Translations under genes and position numbers: made by a program
In this document: piece after piece, positions 13,890 to 20,719 of the stretch
Layout: the number at the start of each line of letters is the position of its first letter
Position numbering within the stretch: position 1 is the stretch's first letter
The notes under the pieces: model-generated
Seen by the model: only the letters and a program-made list of their open reading frames with translations
Told to the model about the DNA's origin: nothing
Database searches by the model: none
Assembly: GCA_004554105.1 (NCBI GenBank)
Contig: SFNW01000019.1
Span: 1-21,140, forward strand
Direction of reading: 5' to 3'
DNA: 21,140 nt
Origin: Clostridiales bacterium
GTDB taxonomy: Bacteria > Bacillota > Clostridia > Oscillospirales > CAG-272

Positions 13890-14669
13890 TTAGATATTTC
13901 CTTCCAATAACTCCACCGTGATGCTGACGAATTCGCGCACCATGTAGTGAAAGACCAGCGCGTTTTTGTAGGGCGACGCGATACCGCTTATCGGCTTGCC
14001 GGCCATTTTTTCGGCGAGTTTCGTCGCGCGGAAAACATGGAAGTTGTTCGTGACGATGCCGAACGACGCATCGGCTTCCATCAGTTTAAGGCTGTTGCGG
14101 ATATTCTCGTAGGTGTCGGTCGATTCGGCTTCGAGAATCAGCCGTTCGGGCGCGACGCCGCGCGCGGTCAGCACATTGTACATACACTGCGCCTCGCTGA
14201 TGTCCTCGCCGTGCCCCTGGCCGCCCGAAAGGACGGCGCGCGTGTCGGGATTTTCCGCGAGGTATTCCTCGGCGGCGTCGATGCGCCAGAGCAGCGCGTT
14301 GCTCGGCGTGCTGCCGCGCAGATGCGCACCGAGCACGACAATATAGTCGAGACTTTGCTCGCCCTTATCGTTCATGTGCGCGATGACAAAGCCCTCGGCA
14401 ACGAGAAAGAGCGCGAAAACCACGCAAAAAAGCGCAAGTCCGGTGCGAAACAGCCACTTCGGCAGCGGCAGTCTGCCGAATTTGCGCGTCAGCGCGGCGA
14501 AGAGCAGGCAGATGCCGCCGCCGAGTGCCCAAATCCAAAGAAGCGAAATGCGAAAACCCGCGAACAGCGCTTCGCAGAAATAATAAATCAGCATGGCAAG
14601 CCCGAGCGTAAACCAGACCGCCGTTTTTACCCGTTTTGCCTTTTCCGAGGCTTTGTTTTCCGATTTCAT
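13890..14669 (-). CDS. YdcF/ElyC-SanA family membrane protein (DUF218)
   Basis: 259 residues. Three hydrophobic segments at the N-terminus (about 17-36, 41-61, 76-97) anchor a DUF218 domain (about 107-245). Its motifs are present: VVLGAHLRG (111-119), LSGGQGHGEDISEA (147-160), EAESTDTYEN (180-189) and TNNFHVFRA (207-215). Family members are implicated in envelope integrity and peptidoglycan precursor or lipid-carrier metabolism in Gram-negatives (ElyC, SanA), and some bind S-adenosylmethionine (YdcF). The function in Clostridia is open. The ATG at 14669 follows AAAGGGA. It sits downstream of rpmB but behind that gene's terminator, so it presumably has its own promoter in the roughly 55-base gap, which I could not identify. 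Confidence 0.87.
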   Translation of the reverse strand: MKSENKASEKAKRVKTAVWFTLGLAMLIYYFCEALFAGFRISLLWIWALGGGICLLFAALTRKFGRLPLPKWLFRTGLALFCVVFALFLVAEGFVIAHMNDKGEQSLDYIVVLGAHLRGSTPSNALLWRIDAAEEYLAENPDTRAVLSGGQGHGEDISEAQCMYNVLTARGVAPERLILEAESTDTYENIRNSLKLMEADASFGIVTNNFHVFRATKLAEKMAGKPISGIASPYKNALVFHYMVREFVSITVELLEGNI

Positions 14670-14726
14670 GCGTCCCTTTCCGCGGCGGAAGCCGCCGTTT
14701 TTCGCGCCGCCGGCGCGGAGAAGATG

Positions 14727-14756
14727 AAAAAAGCAGACGAGCGAAAGCCGTCTGCT
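14727..14756 (-). terminator. Terminator of rpmB
   Basis: On the minus strand: AGCAGACG (14756-14749), loop, CGTCTGCT (14739-14732), then TTTTT. It lies about 40 bases after the rpmB stop. Confidence 0.82.
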
Positions 14757-14792
14757 TCTTCTGTCAAATCTTATGCGCTCCGGGGGCGGTGC

Positions 14793-14981
14793 TCAGATAG
14801 CACGCTCTACCTTACCCGAACGGAGACAACGGGAACAAACGTAAACCGTCTTGGGTGTTCCGTTAACAACAGCCTTGACCTTGCGGATATTCGGCTTCCA
14901 CGCTCTGTTCGTCTTGCGGTTCGAGTGCGAAACATTATGACCGAAGGTTACGCCCTTGTTGCATACGCTGCACTTTGCCAT
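14793..14981 (-). CDS. rpmB: 50S ribosomal protein L28
   Basis: 62 residues, beginning MAKCSVCNKGVTFGHNVSHS. It is a structural protein of the large ribosomal subunit. It is the zinc-ribbon (C+) form, with Cys4/Cys7 and Cys49/Cys52 as paired ligands, so its production may be tied to zinc status in organisms that also carry a zinc-free copy. The start at 14981 is chosen because GGGAGGTG lies about ten bases upstream and the protein then matches the family's usual N-terminus. An in-frame ATG at 14999 would put this site inside the gene. It is monocistronic, with its own promoter and terminator. Confidence 0.97.
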   Translation of the reverse strand: MAKCSVCNKGVTFGHNVSHSNRKTNRAWKPNIRKVKAVVNGTPKTVYVCSRCLRSGKVERAI

Positions 14982-15047
14982 GTGAATTACACCTCCCAAA
15001 CTTAACTCTATATCAATTTTTATTATAATCCTAACGCGACAACCGCT

Positions 15048-15076
15048 ATTATAACACAGCCTTTTGAAAAATGCAA
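15048..15076 (-). promoter_or_regulatory. Sigma-A-type promoter for rpmB
   Basis: On the minus strand TTGCAT (15076-15071), a 17-base spacer, perfect TATAAT (15053-15048). A second TATAAT-like sequence at 15027-15022 lacks a matching -35. The leader is about 60 bases, AT-rich and without obvious structure. Confidence 0.8.
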
Positions 15077-15105
15077 GAGGAAATTACAATTTTTCAAAAA
15101 AAGCT

Positions 15106-15792
15106 TCAGTGCCCGCGTTTTTTTGCAAGCGCCGCGACCGCAGGCTCCATCTCTTTCCAAAAGGCGTCGGCAATCAGGCGCATACCGAGGTCGCTCGGGT
15201 GATTGAAGCGTCCGTGCGTGTCCTCGCGCGTGCCGATGTCGCCGAGCGAGATCCATGTGTCGCCGAACCGCTCCGCCACCGCGCGCTTTTCTTCGTCGAG
15301 CCGCGGACGCACATAGAAGCCCTGCCCGTGAAAAACAACGGCTTTCCCGCTCGGGTCGAGAAAGCGGCGCATTTCGGCATACGCATCGCCGAAAGTGCGC
15401 GGCGGGTGCGCGGTCGTCTCGTATTCCTTCGGCGTGTTCGCGCCGAAAAACATCAGGAGAATATCCGCGCCGAACGCGGCGGCTTCGGCATGGCAGTCCG
15501 ACGGCTTTGCGCCGTTCCACAGATTCGCCTCGTAGCCCCCGACCTGCGCGATTGCCCATGCCGCGTTTGGGTCGTATTTCCGAATGCGCGAAAGCAGAAT
15601 ATGCACATAGTCATGCTCGGCGTCGGACGCCGCCATGCCGCAATCGTTCTCCCAGCCCATGGCGGGGCGCGGCGAATGCTTGGTAATCGAGTTGCCTGCA
15701 AACAGAATGCGCAGTCCGCTGTTTTCGTGGATAAAGACGCTTTTTTTGACCTGTCCCGATGCGGGGACGTCGTTTTTCTGTAAATCCTTCAT
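15106..15792 (-). CDS. SGNH/GDSL-type hydrolase
   Basis: 228 residues from ATG 15792. Block I is LRILFAGNSITKHSP with nucleophile Ser35 (GNSIT replaces GDSL, as in many family members). The Gly/Asn oxyanion region is VGGYEANLW and FFGANTP (about 84-92 and 116-121), and the catalytic His is His198 in FNHPSDLGMRLIAD. The residue three before the His, often Asp, is Arg here, though FNHPSD is a common variant. These enzymes remove acyl or acetyl groups from lipids or carbohydrates; no signal peptide is present, so it acts in the cytosol. The start codon is four bases after the mtaB stop, with AAAGGGA overlapping the end of mtaB, so the two are translationally linked. A longer in-frame ORF upstream is just an extension through mtaB. 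No clear terminator follows. Confidence 0.87.
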   Translation of the reverse strand: MKDLQKNDVPASGQVKKSVFIHENSGLRILFAGNSITKHSPRPAMGWENDCGMAASDAEHDYVHILLSRIRKYDPNAAWAIAQVGGYEANLWNGAKPSDCHAEAAAFGADILLMFFGANTPKEYETTAHPPRTFGDAYAEMRRFLDPSGKAVVFHGQGFYVRPRLDEEKRAVAERFGDTWISLGDIGTREDTHGRFNHPSDLGMRLIADAFWKEMEPAVAALAKKRGH

Positions 15793-15796
15793 ACTG

Positions 15797-17101
15797 TTAA
15801 TCCCTTTCTTCCGATAGTTTCCCCAAAATAAAGTCCCCGCGGCATTCGGTAAGCCGCACCGAAAGCAGTCTGCCGTGCAGATTCTCCGCAGAGGGGACGC
15901 GCACCTCGATAAAGGAGGCGGTATGCCCGCTCCACACGCCGTCGATTTGCTGCTCAAACAGCACGGTCTGCACAGGACGCGCCGCAAGCTCGGCGGCGAG
16001 CAGCCGCGCGGTGCTCTCGGCGCTCACGGCAAGGAGTGCCTGCGAGCGCGCGTGCTTGACCTCCTCGGGAATCTGCCCGGGCATACTTGCCGCAGGGGTA
16101 CCCGCACGCTTTGAATACTTGAAAACGTGCGTCGCAAGAAAGCCGACCCGCTTTGCAAACTCGAGCGTCTCGGCAAAATCCGCGTCGCTCTCGCCGGGAA
16201 AGCCGACGATAAAGTCGGTGGTGAACTGCACAGCAGGAATTGCGGCGCGCGTCGCCTCGATGTTGCGAAGCGCGGTTTCGGCGTTGTACTTGCGGCGCAT
16301 GGCGGCAAGTGTTTGCGAGCAGCCGCTCTGCATCGAAAGGTGAAAATGCGGCGCGAGCTTGCGAACCTTCGCGATGCGTTCGAGAAAGGCGGGGCGCATC
16401 AGCGTCGGCTCGAGCGAGCCGAGACGAATGCGCTCGATCCCCTCGATGCGGTCGACGGCGTCGAGCAGGTCGGCAAGGCTCTCGTGCGTGTCGACGCCGA
16501 ACGAGGCGGTCTCGATGCCGGTCAGCACTACCTCGCGCACGCCGCCCGCCGCAAGCTCGCCGACCTCGGCGACAACGTCGGCAATCGGCTTGGAGCGGAT
16601 ATGCCCGCGCGCGTCGGGAATCTTGCAGTAGGCGCAGCGATTGTCGCAGCCGTCCTCGATTTTGACATAGGCGCGGGTGCGCGGCGCGTGCGAAATTTTC
16701 ATTTTTTCAAAGCCCGCGCCCTCGAGCGGGGCAATTTCGATTTTCGGAATCGCCTTGCCGCTTAGCAGGTCGAGCGCGCGGTCGACCACGCGCAGCTTGT
16801 CGCGCGTGCCGCAGACGTAGCTGACGCCGTCGATGGCGGCGACCGCCTCGGGCGAGACCTGTGAATAGCAGCCGCAGACCATGATTTTCGCCTCGGGCGA
16901 CTGCTTTTTCACGCGGCGAATGAGCTGGCGGCACTTGCGGTCGCCCTCGGCGGTGACGGTGCAGGTGTTGATGACGACGACGTCGCTCTTGCCGACCTCG
17001 TCCGGGGTAAAGCCGCGGCGCGCCGCCTCTTCGAGAATCGCTTCGCTCTCGTACTGGCTGACCTTGCAGCCGAGCGTACAGACCGCGATGGTTTGATGCA
17101 T
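15797..17101 (-). CDS. mtaB: tRNA (t6A37-C2)-methylthiotransferase MtaB
   Basis: 434 residues. MtaB is a radical SAM enzyme that adds a methylthio group to N6-threonylcarbamoyladenosine at position 37 of ANN-decoding tRNAs. The N-terminal UPF0004 domain carries three cluster cysteines (Cys12 in TLGCKVSQ, Cys47 in NTCTVT, Cys78 in CGCYSQ). The radical SAM motif is GCDNRCAYC (Cys152, Cys156, Cys159), and a TRAM-like tail follows from about 370. TLGCKVSQYE and DGCDNRCAYCKIPDARG distinguish MtaB from MiaB and RimO. The ATG at 17101 follows AAGGGGGG; the upstream in-frame ATG at 17149 is too near the promoter's start site. It is the first gene of a two-gene unit with the SGNH hydrolase. Confidence 0.95.
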   Translation of the reverse strand: MHQTIAVCTLGCKVSQYESEAILEEAARRGFTPDEVGKSDVVVINTCTVTAEGDRKCRQLIRRVKKQSPEAKIMVCGCYSQVSPEAVAAIDGVSYVCGTRDKLRVVDRALDLLSGKAIPKIEIAPLEGAGFEKMKISHAPRTRAYVKIEDGCDNRCAYCKIPDARGHIRSKPIADVVAEVGELAAGGVREVVLTGIETASFGVDTHESLADLLDAVDRIEGIERIRLGSLEPTLMRPAFLERIAKVRKLAPHFHLSMQSGCSQTLAAMRRKYNAETALRNIEATRAAIPAVQFTTDFIVGFPGESDADFAETLEFAKRVGFLATHVFKYSKRAGTPAASMPGQIPEEVKHARSQALLAVSAESTARLLAAELAARPVQTVLFEQQIDGVWSGHTASFIEVRVPSAENLHGRLLSVRLTECRGDFILGKLSEERD

Positions 17102-17137
17102 GACCGTCCCCCCTTTCTCACCTTTTACGATACTCTT

Positions 17138-17166
17138 ATCATAACACACTTTTCCCGCCGCGTAAA
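17138..17166 (-). promoter_or_regulatory. Sigma-A-type promoter for mtaB
   Basis: On the minus strand TTTACG (17166-17161), a 17-base spacer, TATGAT (17143-17138). It is divergent from the upp promoter 20 bases away. Confidence 0.68.
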
Positions 17167-17186
17167 CAAAAATTTGTGAAAAAACC

Positions 17187-17216
17187 TTGCAAAGAACTGT
17201 ATATAGATGTTATAAT
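17187..17216 (+). promoter_or_regulatory. Sigma-A-type promoter for upp
   Basis: TTGCAA (17187-17192), an 18-base spacer, perfect TATAAT (17211-17216), about 43 bases before the upp start. The leader is too short for a PyrR-type attenuator. Confidence 0.75.
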
Positions 17217-17258
17217 AATCTGAAAAATTAAATAGCCGTAAGGCGGACTGGAGACAAA

Positions 17259-17888
17259 ATGAGTAAATTACACGTATTCGATCACCCTCTGATCGCGCAT
17301 AAGCTGGCGATTATGCGTCAAGTTGATACCGGCTCGAAGGATTTCAGAGAACTGCTCAACGAAATTGCCATGCTGATGGGCTACGAAATCACGCGTGACT
17401 TGCCGATGGAGGACTATGAAATCGAAACGCCGCTCGAAAAGATGACCGCGAAGAAGATTTCGGGCAAGAAACTCGCTATCGTGCCGATTCTGCGTGCAGG
17501 CCTCGGTATGGTCGACGGACTGCTGACGCTGGTTCCGGTCGCGAAGGTCGGTCACATCGGTCTTTACCGCGATCCCAAGACGCACACGCCCGTCGAGTAT
17601 TACTGCAAACTCCCCGACGATATTGAAAACCGCATCGTCATTGTTGTCGACCCCATGCTGGCGACCGGCGGCAGTGCGATTGACGCCATCAACATGCTGA
17701 AGAAGAGAGGCGTCTCCAATATCCGCTTTATGTGCCTTGTCGCTGCGCCCGAGGGCGTTGCGGCACTCCAGGAGGCGCACCCCGACGTTGATATTTTCGC
17801 TGCGGCACTCGACCGCAAGCTCAACGAGCATAAGTATATTCTCCCCGGTCTCGGCGACGCCGGCGACCGTATCTTCGGCACGAAATAA
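17259..17888 (+). CDS. upp: Uracil phosphoribosyltransferase
   Basis: 209 residues, the usual length. It salvages uracil by joining it to PRPP to give UMP. The PRPP-binding loop is VVDPMLATGGSA (129-140). PILRAGLGMVDG (76-87) is the other conserved substrate segment, and the uracil-binding C-terminus reads YILPGLGDAGDRIFGTK. The ATG at 17259 has a GGAG site six bases upstream. The gene is followed after three bases by the pseudouridine synthase gene, a coupling that suggests a common message for uracil and uridine metabolism (inference). Confidence 0.98.
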   Translation: MSKLHVFDHPLIAHKLAIMRQVDTGSKDFRELLNEIAMLMGYEITRDLPMEDYEIETPLEKMTAKKISGKKLAIVPILRAGLGMVDGLLTLVPVAKVGHIGLYRDPKTHTPVEYYCKLPDDIENRIVIVVDPMLATGGSAIDAINMLKKRGVSNIRFMCLVAAPEGVAALQEAHPDVDIFAAALDRKLNEHKYILPGLGDAGDRIFGTK

Positions 17889-17891
17889 GCC

Positions 17892-18863
17892 ATGCGTGAG
17901 CTGACCGTCGGCGCAAACGACGCGGGACAGCGGCTGGACAAGTTTCTCACAAAGACGCTTTGGGGTATGCCGCCCGCGCTGATGTACCGGCTGATTCGAC
18001 AGAAGAAAATCAAGGTCAACCGCCGCCGCGCCGAGGGCGGGCAGATGCTCGCCGAGGGGGACACCCTCCAGCTTTTTATCGCCGATTCCTTTTTCGAGGG
18101 CGGCGAGCGGCGGGGGAATGATACCGAGCTTGCGCGTGTGCGCCCGAATCTCGACATCGTCTATGAGGACGAAAACATTCTGCTCTTAAACAAGCGTCCC
18201 GGCGTTCTCGTCCACGATGACGCCGACGGGCAAAACGACACGCTGCTGCTGCACGCCAAAGCGTATCTCTTCCAAAAAGGCGTGTACGACCCCGCGGCGG
18301 AGCAGTCCTTTGCCCCCGCGCTCTGCAATCGCATCGACCGCAATACCGGCGGCGTGGTCATTCTCGCCAAGAATGCCGCCGCGCTCCGCGAAATGAACGG
18401 GAAGATTCGCGACGGGGAAGTCTCCAAATTCTATCTCTGCGCCGTCCACGGCGTTTTGCGCAAAAAAAGCGACACGCTGCTCGGCTGGCTGAAGAAAAAC
18501 GCCGCGACCAATACGGTGAAGATTTATGACGCGGCGGACAAACCGCGCGACGCCAAGCGCATCGCCACGCGCTACCGTGTGCTGGCGGAAAAGAACGGCG
18601 ACTCGCTGCTCGAGGTCGAGCTGCTCACCGGCAGAACGCATCAGATTCGCGCACAGTTTGCCTACATCGGGCACCCGTTGCTCGGCGACGGCAAATACGG
18701 CGTCAATCGCGACGACCGCCGCCGCGGGTATAAGTTTCAGGCATTGTACGCCTATCGCCTGCGCTTTGACTTTGCGGATAAGAGCGGCACGCTCGGCTAT
18801 CTGTGCGGCAGGGAATTTAAACTGCCCGAGAACGCGGTTTGGTTTGTCTCGGATTTTATGTAA
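17892..18863 (+). CDS. RluA-family pseudouridine synthase (RluC/RluD type)
   Basis: 323 residues. An N-terminal S4 RNA-binding domain (about 12-64; GQRLDKFLTKTLW, YRLIRQKKIKVN) is followed by the RluA catalytic domain. The catalytic Asp is Asp149 in NRIDRNTGGVV. LLTGRTHQIRAQFAYIGHPL is the second conserved motif, and DGKYG follows. This pattern belongs to enzymes that isomerise uridines of 23S rRNA; the exact positions cannot be told. NRIDR instead of the usual HRLDR is a known variant. The ATG at 17892 has no clear ribosome binding site of its own and lies three bases after the upp stop, so it is probably translated by coupling. Confidence 0.94.
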   Translation: MRELTVGANDAGQRLDKFLTKTLWGMPPALMYRLIRQKKIKVNRRRAEGGQMLAEGDTLQLFIADSFFEGGERRGNDTELARVRPNLDIVYEDENILLLNKRPGVLVHDDADGQNDTLLLHAKAYLFQKGVYDPAAEQSFAPALCNRIDRNTGGVVILAKNAAALREMNGKIRDGEVSKFYLCAVHGVLRKKSDTLLGWLKKNAATNTVKIYDAADKPRDAKRIATRYRVLAEKNGDSLLEVELLTGRTHQIRAQFAYIGHPLLGDGKYGVNRDDRRRGYKFQALYAYRLRFDFADKSGTLGYLCGREFKLPENAVWFVSDFM

Positions 18864-18899
18864 ATGCTTTGCGTAATTTTAAGATAAGAGGTGTTTTCG

Positions 18900-19379
18900 A
18901 TGGTACGCATTGAAATGGAAAACGGCGGCGTCATCACGCTTGAACTTGACCGCACCGCCGCGCCGAAAACGGTTGAAAACTTTGAGAAACTGGTCAAAGA
19001 GGGCTTCTACGACGGGCTGATTTTCCACCGCGTCATTCGCGGCTTTATGATTCAGGGCGGCGACCCCACGGGCACCGGCATGGGCGGCGCCAAGGAGAAC
19101 ATCGTCGGCGAATTTGCGCTCAACGGGCATCAGAATCCCATCAGCCATGTCCGCGGCGTGATTTCGATGGCGCGCGCACAGGATTTCGATTCGGCGTCGT
19201 CGCAGTTCTTCATCGTGCATGAGGACGCGGCCTACCTCGACGGGCAGTACGCGGCGTTCGGCAAGGTGGTCGACGGCATGGACGTCGTCGATGAGATTGC
19301 CAATATCCCGACCGGCTACATGGACCGTCCGCGCACCGATATGCGCATGAAGAAGGTCACGCTGATCGAAGACAAATAA
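18900..19379 (+). CDS. Cyclophilin-type peptidyl-prolyl cis-trans isomerase
   Basis: 159 residues from ATG 18900. It catalyses proline isomerisation during folding, here in the cytosol since no signal peptide is present. Active-site segments are visible: FHRVIRGFMIQGGDPTGTG (42-60, catalytic Arg44 and Gln52) and SQFFIVHED (101-109). The tryptophan of the cyclosporin-binding site is replaced in this short bacterial form. The ATG was chosen over the in-frame GTG at 18891 because AGAGGTG (18887-18893) lies six bases before it. It follows the RluA-type gene by 36 bases and ends in two successive hairpins, so it may be the last gene of the upp unit. Confidence 0.94.
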   Translation: MVRIEMENGGVITLELDRTAAPKTVENFEKLVKEGFYDGLIFHRVIRGFMIQGGDPTGTGMGGAKENIVGEFALNGHQNPISHVRGVISMARAQDFDSASSQFFIVHEDAAYLDGQYAAFGKVVDGMDVVDEIANIPTGYMDRPRTDMRMKKVTLIEDK

Positions 19380-19390
19380 GCCAAAGAAAT

Positions 19391-19424
19391 AAACGAGCGG
19401 AATGCTGCTGCATTCCGCTCGTTT
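19391..19424. terminator. Perfect 15-base hairpin after the cyclophilin gene
   Basis: AAACGAGCGGAATGC (19391-19405), loop TGCT, GCATTCCGCTCGTTT (19410-19424). It is only weakly followed by T residues, so it may act as an mRNA-stabilising 3' hairpin ahead of the true terminator at 19450. Confidence 0.75.
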
Positions 19425-19449
19425 GGTATTGTATACAAAAGCAAAACCG

Positions 19450-19475
19450 AAAAAAGACGCGGAAGCGTCTTTTTT
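19450..19475. terminator. Bidirectional terminator
   Basis: AAAAAAGACGC (19450-19460), loop GGAA, GCGTCTTTTTT (19465-19475). It is the second of two successive hairpins after the cyclophilin gene, and it also suits transcripts arriving on the minus strand from the four-helix-bundle gene. Confidence 0.87.
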
Positions 19476-19505
19476 CTCTGACAACTGACGTTTTTGCCAA
19501 AGGTG

Positions 19506-19590
19506 TATAATGCAGTCAGAAGCCGCGTTTTGAAGCCGTGTGGGGAATTGGACCCCAGCGCCTATCAGAGCGTAGGCTTCTTTCTTTGCG
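19506..19590 (+). other. Possible small structured RNA or attenuator-like segment
   Basis: In the gene-free 19480-19631 gap, TATAAT (19506-19511) is followed by AGAAGCC (19518-19524), GAAGCC (19532-19537), hairpin TGGGG/CCCCA (19541-19545, 19553-19557), hairpin GCCTA/TAGGC (19560-19564, 19573-19577), and TTCTTTCTTT. GGCTTC (19575-19580) can pair with either GAAGCC, which excludes the GCCTA/TAGGC pairing. The -35 is poor (CTGACG with a 15-base spacer). I recognise no known RNA family, and no plus-strand gene follows. It could equally be the 3' region of the minus-strand gene. Confidence 0.3.
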
Positions 19591-19631
19591 TCTCGTCGCT
19601 TTCAAATCTACCTCGACAGTCTGTGTATTTT

Positions 19632-19988
19632 TCAGCGTTCCTTTGCCTTTACGGTATTGACGGACGAAATCAGCATTCTGCGAATCGTGCCGCAGGTGCT
19701 TTGAATGGATTTATACTGCTCGGCGGGAATATAGCCGGTTTCAAAAAGTAACTCTAACCAATATTCGGTTTCGTAGCACTCTTTCTGTGCGATTTCAAGT
19801 TTTGAGATAAAGTCTTTTGTGCCTTGTGCATATTGTGCCTCATGCAGATTTGCACCGATAGAGGTGCCGGAACGGAGAAGTTGATTTGTTATGACCGATT
19901 CTCTGTGTGTAACTTTGATATTGCGGCATAGAAGAATGATTTGCTTCGCAAATTCTTTGGATTTATCACGCAAAAGGCTTTCGGACAT
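19632..19988 (-). CDS. Four-helix bundle protein (S23/23S rRNA intervening-sequence protein family)
   Basis: 118 residues, all predicted helical. It carries the family signatures QLLRSGTSIGANLHEAQ (36-52) and LEIAQKECYETEYWLELL (64-81). The fold is shared with proteins once found inside 23S rRNA intervening sequences and with the Avd accessory protein of diversity-generating retroelements, which bind nucleic acid through a basic pentameric barrel. No reverse transcriptase or 23S gene is in the window, so this is a stand-alone member whose function is unknown. The start at 19988 is set by GAGGTGA six bases upstream; the frame stays open to 20123 through the hairpin array, but that extension is upstream of the promoter. 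A consensus promoter lies at 20007-20035, and an unusual array of hairpins lies directly beyond it. Confidence 0.9.
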   Translation of the reverse strand: MSESLLRDKSKEFAKQIILLCRNIKVTHRESVITNQLLRSGTSIGANLHEAQYAQGTKDFISKLEIAQKECYETEYWLELLFETGYIPAEQYKSIQSTCGTIRRMLISSVNTVKAKER

Positions 19989-20006
19989 GATGATCACCTC
20001 AAAAAA

Positions 20007-20035
20007 AGTATAACACAAAGTTTTGCGTGTGTAAA
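20007..20035 (-). promoter_or_regulatory. Sigma-A-type promoter for the four-helix-bundle gene
   Basis: On the minus strand TTTACA (20035-20030), a 17-base spacer, TATACT (20012-20007). The leader is about 12 bases with the ribosome binding site inside it, so the adjacent hairpin array is not in this transcript. Confidence 0.8.
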
Positions 20036-20051
20036 GCCAAATCGGGGCAGA

Positions 20052-20251
20052 GCAATATTCCTCGCAGTGCTCGGAGTGATATTCCGCGCAGCGCGCAGAG
20101 TGATATTTTTGCCTTAACGGCAAAAGTGATATTGCGCCGCAGAGCGACGCAGTGATATTATATTCGCCTTATCGCGCCGCAGCGCATACCACTCGCCGAC
20201 AGGCGAATATAACGCTCCAGAGGAGCATATCACTCGCCGATAGGCGAATAT
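20052..20251. repeat. Array of short hairpins separated by a GTGATATT tag
   Basis: The tag GTGATATT recurs at 20076, 20100, 20126 and 20152 (a variant GCAATATT at 20052), with spacing 24, 24, 26 and 26. Between tags lie different short stems, best seen as TTTTGCC/GGCAAAA (20107-20113, 20119-20125). From about 20160 the orientation flips: ATACCAC (20186) and ATATCAC (20227) are the tag on the minus strand, with stems GCGC/GCGC, TCGCC/GGCGA, GCTCC/GGAGC and TCGCC/GGCGA between them. ATATTCGCC (20160-20168) can also pair with GGCGAATAT at 20202-20210 and 20243-20251. Stem bases vary while the tag is kept. Confidence 0.75.
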
Positions 20252-20256
20252 AACTG

Positions 20257-20286
20257 AAAAACGACTTGCTTTCGCAAGTCGTTTTT
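20257..20286 (-). terminator. Terminator of the tRNA-Thr/tRNA-Tyr transcript
   Basis: AAAAACGACTTGC (20257-20269), loop TTTC, GCAAGTCGTTTTT (20274-20286). It begins two bases after the tRNA-Tyr 3' end on the minus strand and has T runs in both directions. Confidence 0.9.
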
Positions 20287-20287
20287 C

Positions 20288-20372
20288 TGGTGGGAGCGGG
20301 TGGATTCGGACCACCGAAGTCAGTGACAACAGATTTACAGTCTGCCCCCTTTGGCCGCTCGGGAACGCTCCC
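20288..20372 (-). tRNA. tRNA-Tyr (GTA)
   Basis: 85 bases with encoded CCA. The acceptor stem GGGAGCG pairs with CGCTCCC. The anticodon arm AGACTGTAAATCT gives anticodon GTA. A long variable arm (class II, as bacterial tRNA-Tyr requires) and the T-arm GGTGG/CCACC with TCCGAAT are present. It follows tRNA-Thr by 30 bases and shares its promoter and terminator. Confidence 0.95.
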
Positions 20373-20402
20373 ATATTCGGTTATGCGTGCGGGAATGCTT
20401 GA

Positions 20403-20478
20403 TGGAGCTGGTGGACGGATTCGAACCCCCGACCTGCTGATTACAAATCAGCTGCTCTACCAGCTGAGCTACACCAGC
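20403..20478 (-). tRNA. tRNA-Thr (TGT)
   Basis: 76 bases with encoded CCA. The acceptor stem GCTGGTG pairs with CACCAGC, and the discriminator base is T. The D-arm reads GCTCAGCTGGTAGAGC. The anticodon stem GCTGA/TCAGC with loop TTTGTAA gives anticodon TGT, and the T-loop is TTCGAAT. It is the first gene of a two-tRNA unit. Confidence 0.95.
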
Positions 20479-20501
20479 GTGTTGCCTCACGCGACTTTGA
20501 T

Positions 20502-20530
20502 ATTATAGCATGAGCATTTCGGTTTGTCAA
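20502..20530 (-). promoter_or_regulatory. Full-consensus promoter for the tRNA-Thr/tRNA-Tyr unit
   Basis: On the minus strand a perfect TTGACA (20530-20525), a 17-base spacer and a perfect TATAAT (20507-20502), 24 bases before the mature tRNA-Thr 5' end. This is as expected for a strong stable-RNA promoter. Confidence 0.93.
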
Positions 20531-20652
20531 TATCTTTTCGCGAAAATTTTATCCGATTTCGGCGGCGGAAAGATTCTGCCTGTTTTTCGCGAGAGGGGAA
20601 GAATAATGTGCTTTTTTCGCCTTTTTTATCAAACCGAGGCAGATGATTCCTA

Positions 20653-20681
20653 TTGACGGCGGCGCAAAAACGGTGTAAAAT
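20653..20681 (+). promoter_or_regulatory. Sigma-A-type promoter for the SCP2-domain gene
   Basis: TTGACG (20653-20658), a 17-base spacer, TAAAAT (20676-20681), about 39 bases before the start codon. Confidence 0.78.
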
Positions 20682-20719
20682 GAAATCAAGATGAGTGCAT
20701 ACACGAAAGGAGAACAGAA

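Noticed and set aside
19531..19581. tRNA-like or T-arm-like structure on the minus strand (GGGGTCCAATTCCCC)
   Set aside because: The loop does not match the TTCRANN T-loop and there are no D- or anticodon arms.
19632..19988. Diversity-generating retroelement (Avd-like protein)
   Set aside because: No reverse transcriptase and no template/variable repeat pair with adenine-biased differences is visible nearby. The protein matches the broader S23-like family only.
19989..20123. N-terminal extension of the four-helix-bundle protein through the hairpin array
   Set aside because: The extension (with YHSA, YHSE-like repeats) lies upstream of the promoter at 20007-20035, and a good ribosome binding site marks the start at 19988.
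20052..20251. CRISPR array
   Set aside because: The tag is only about eight bases, the spacers are themselves hairpins, the orientation flips midway, and no cas genes are present.
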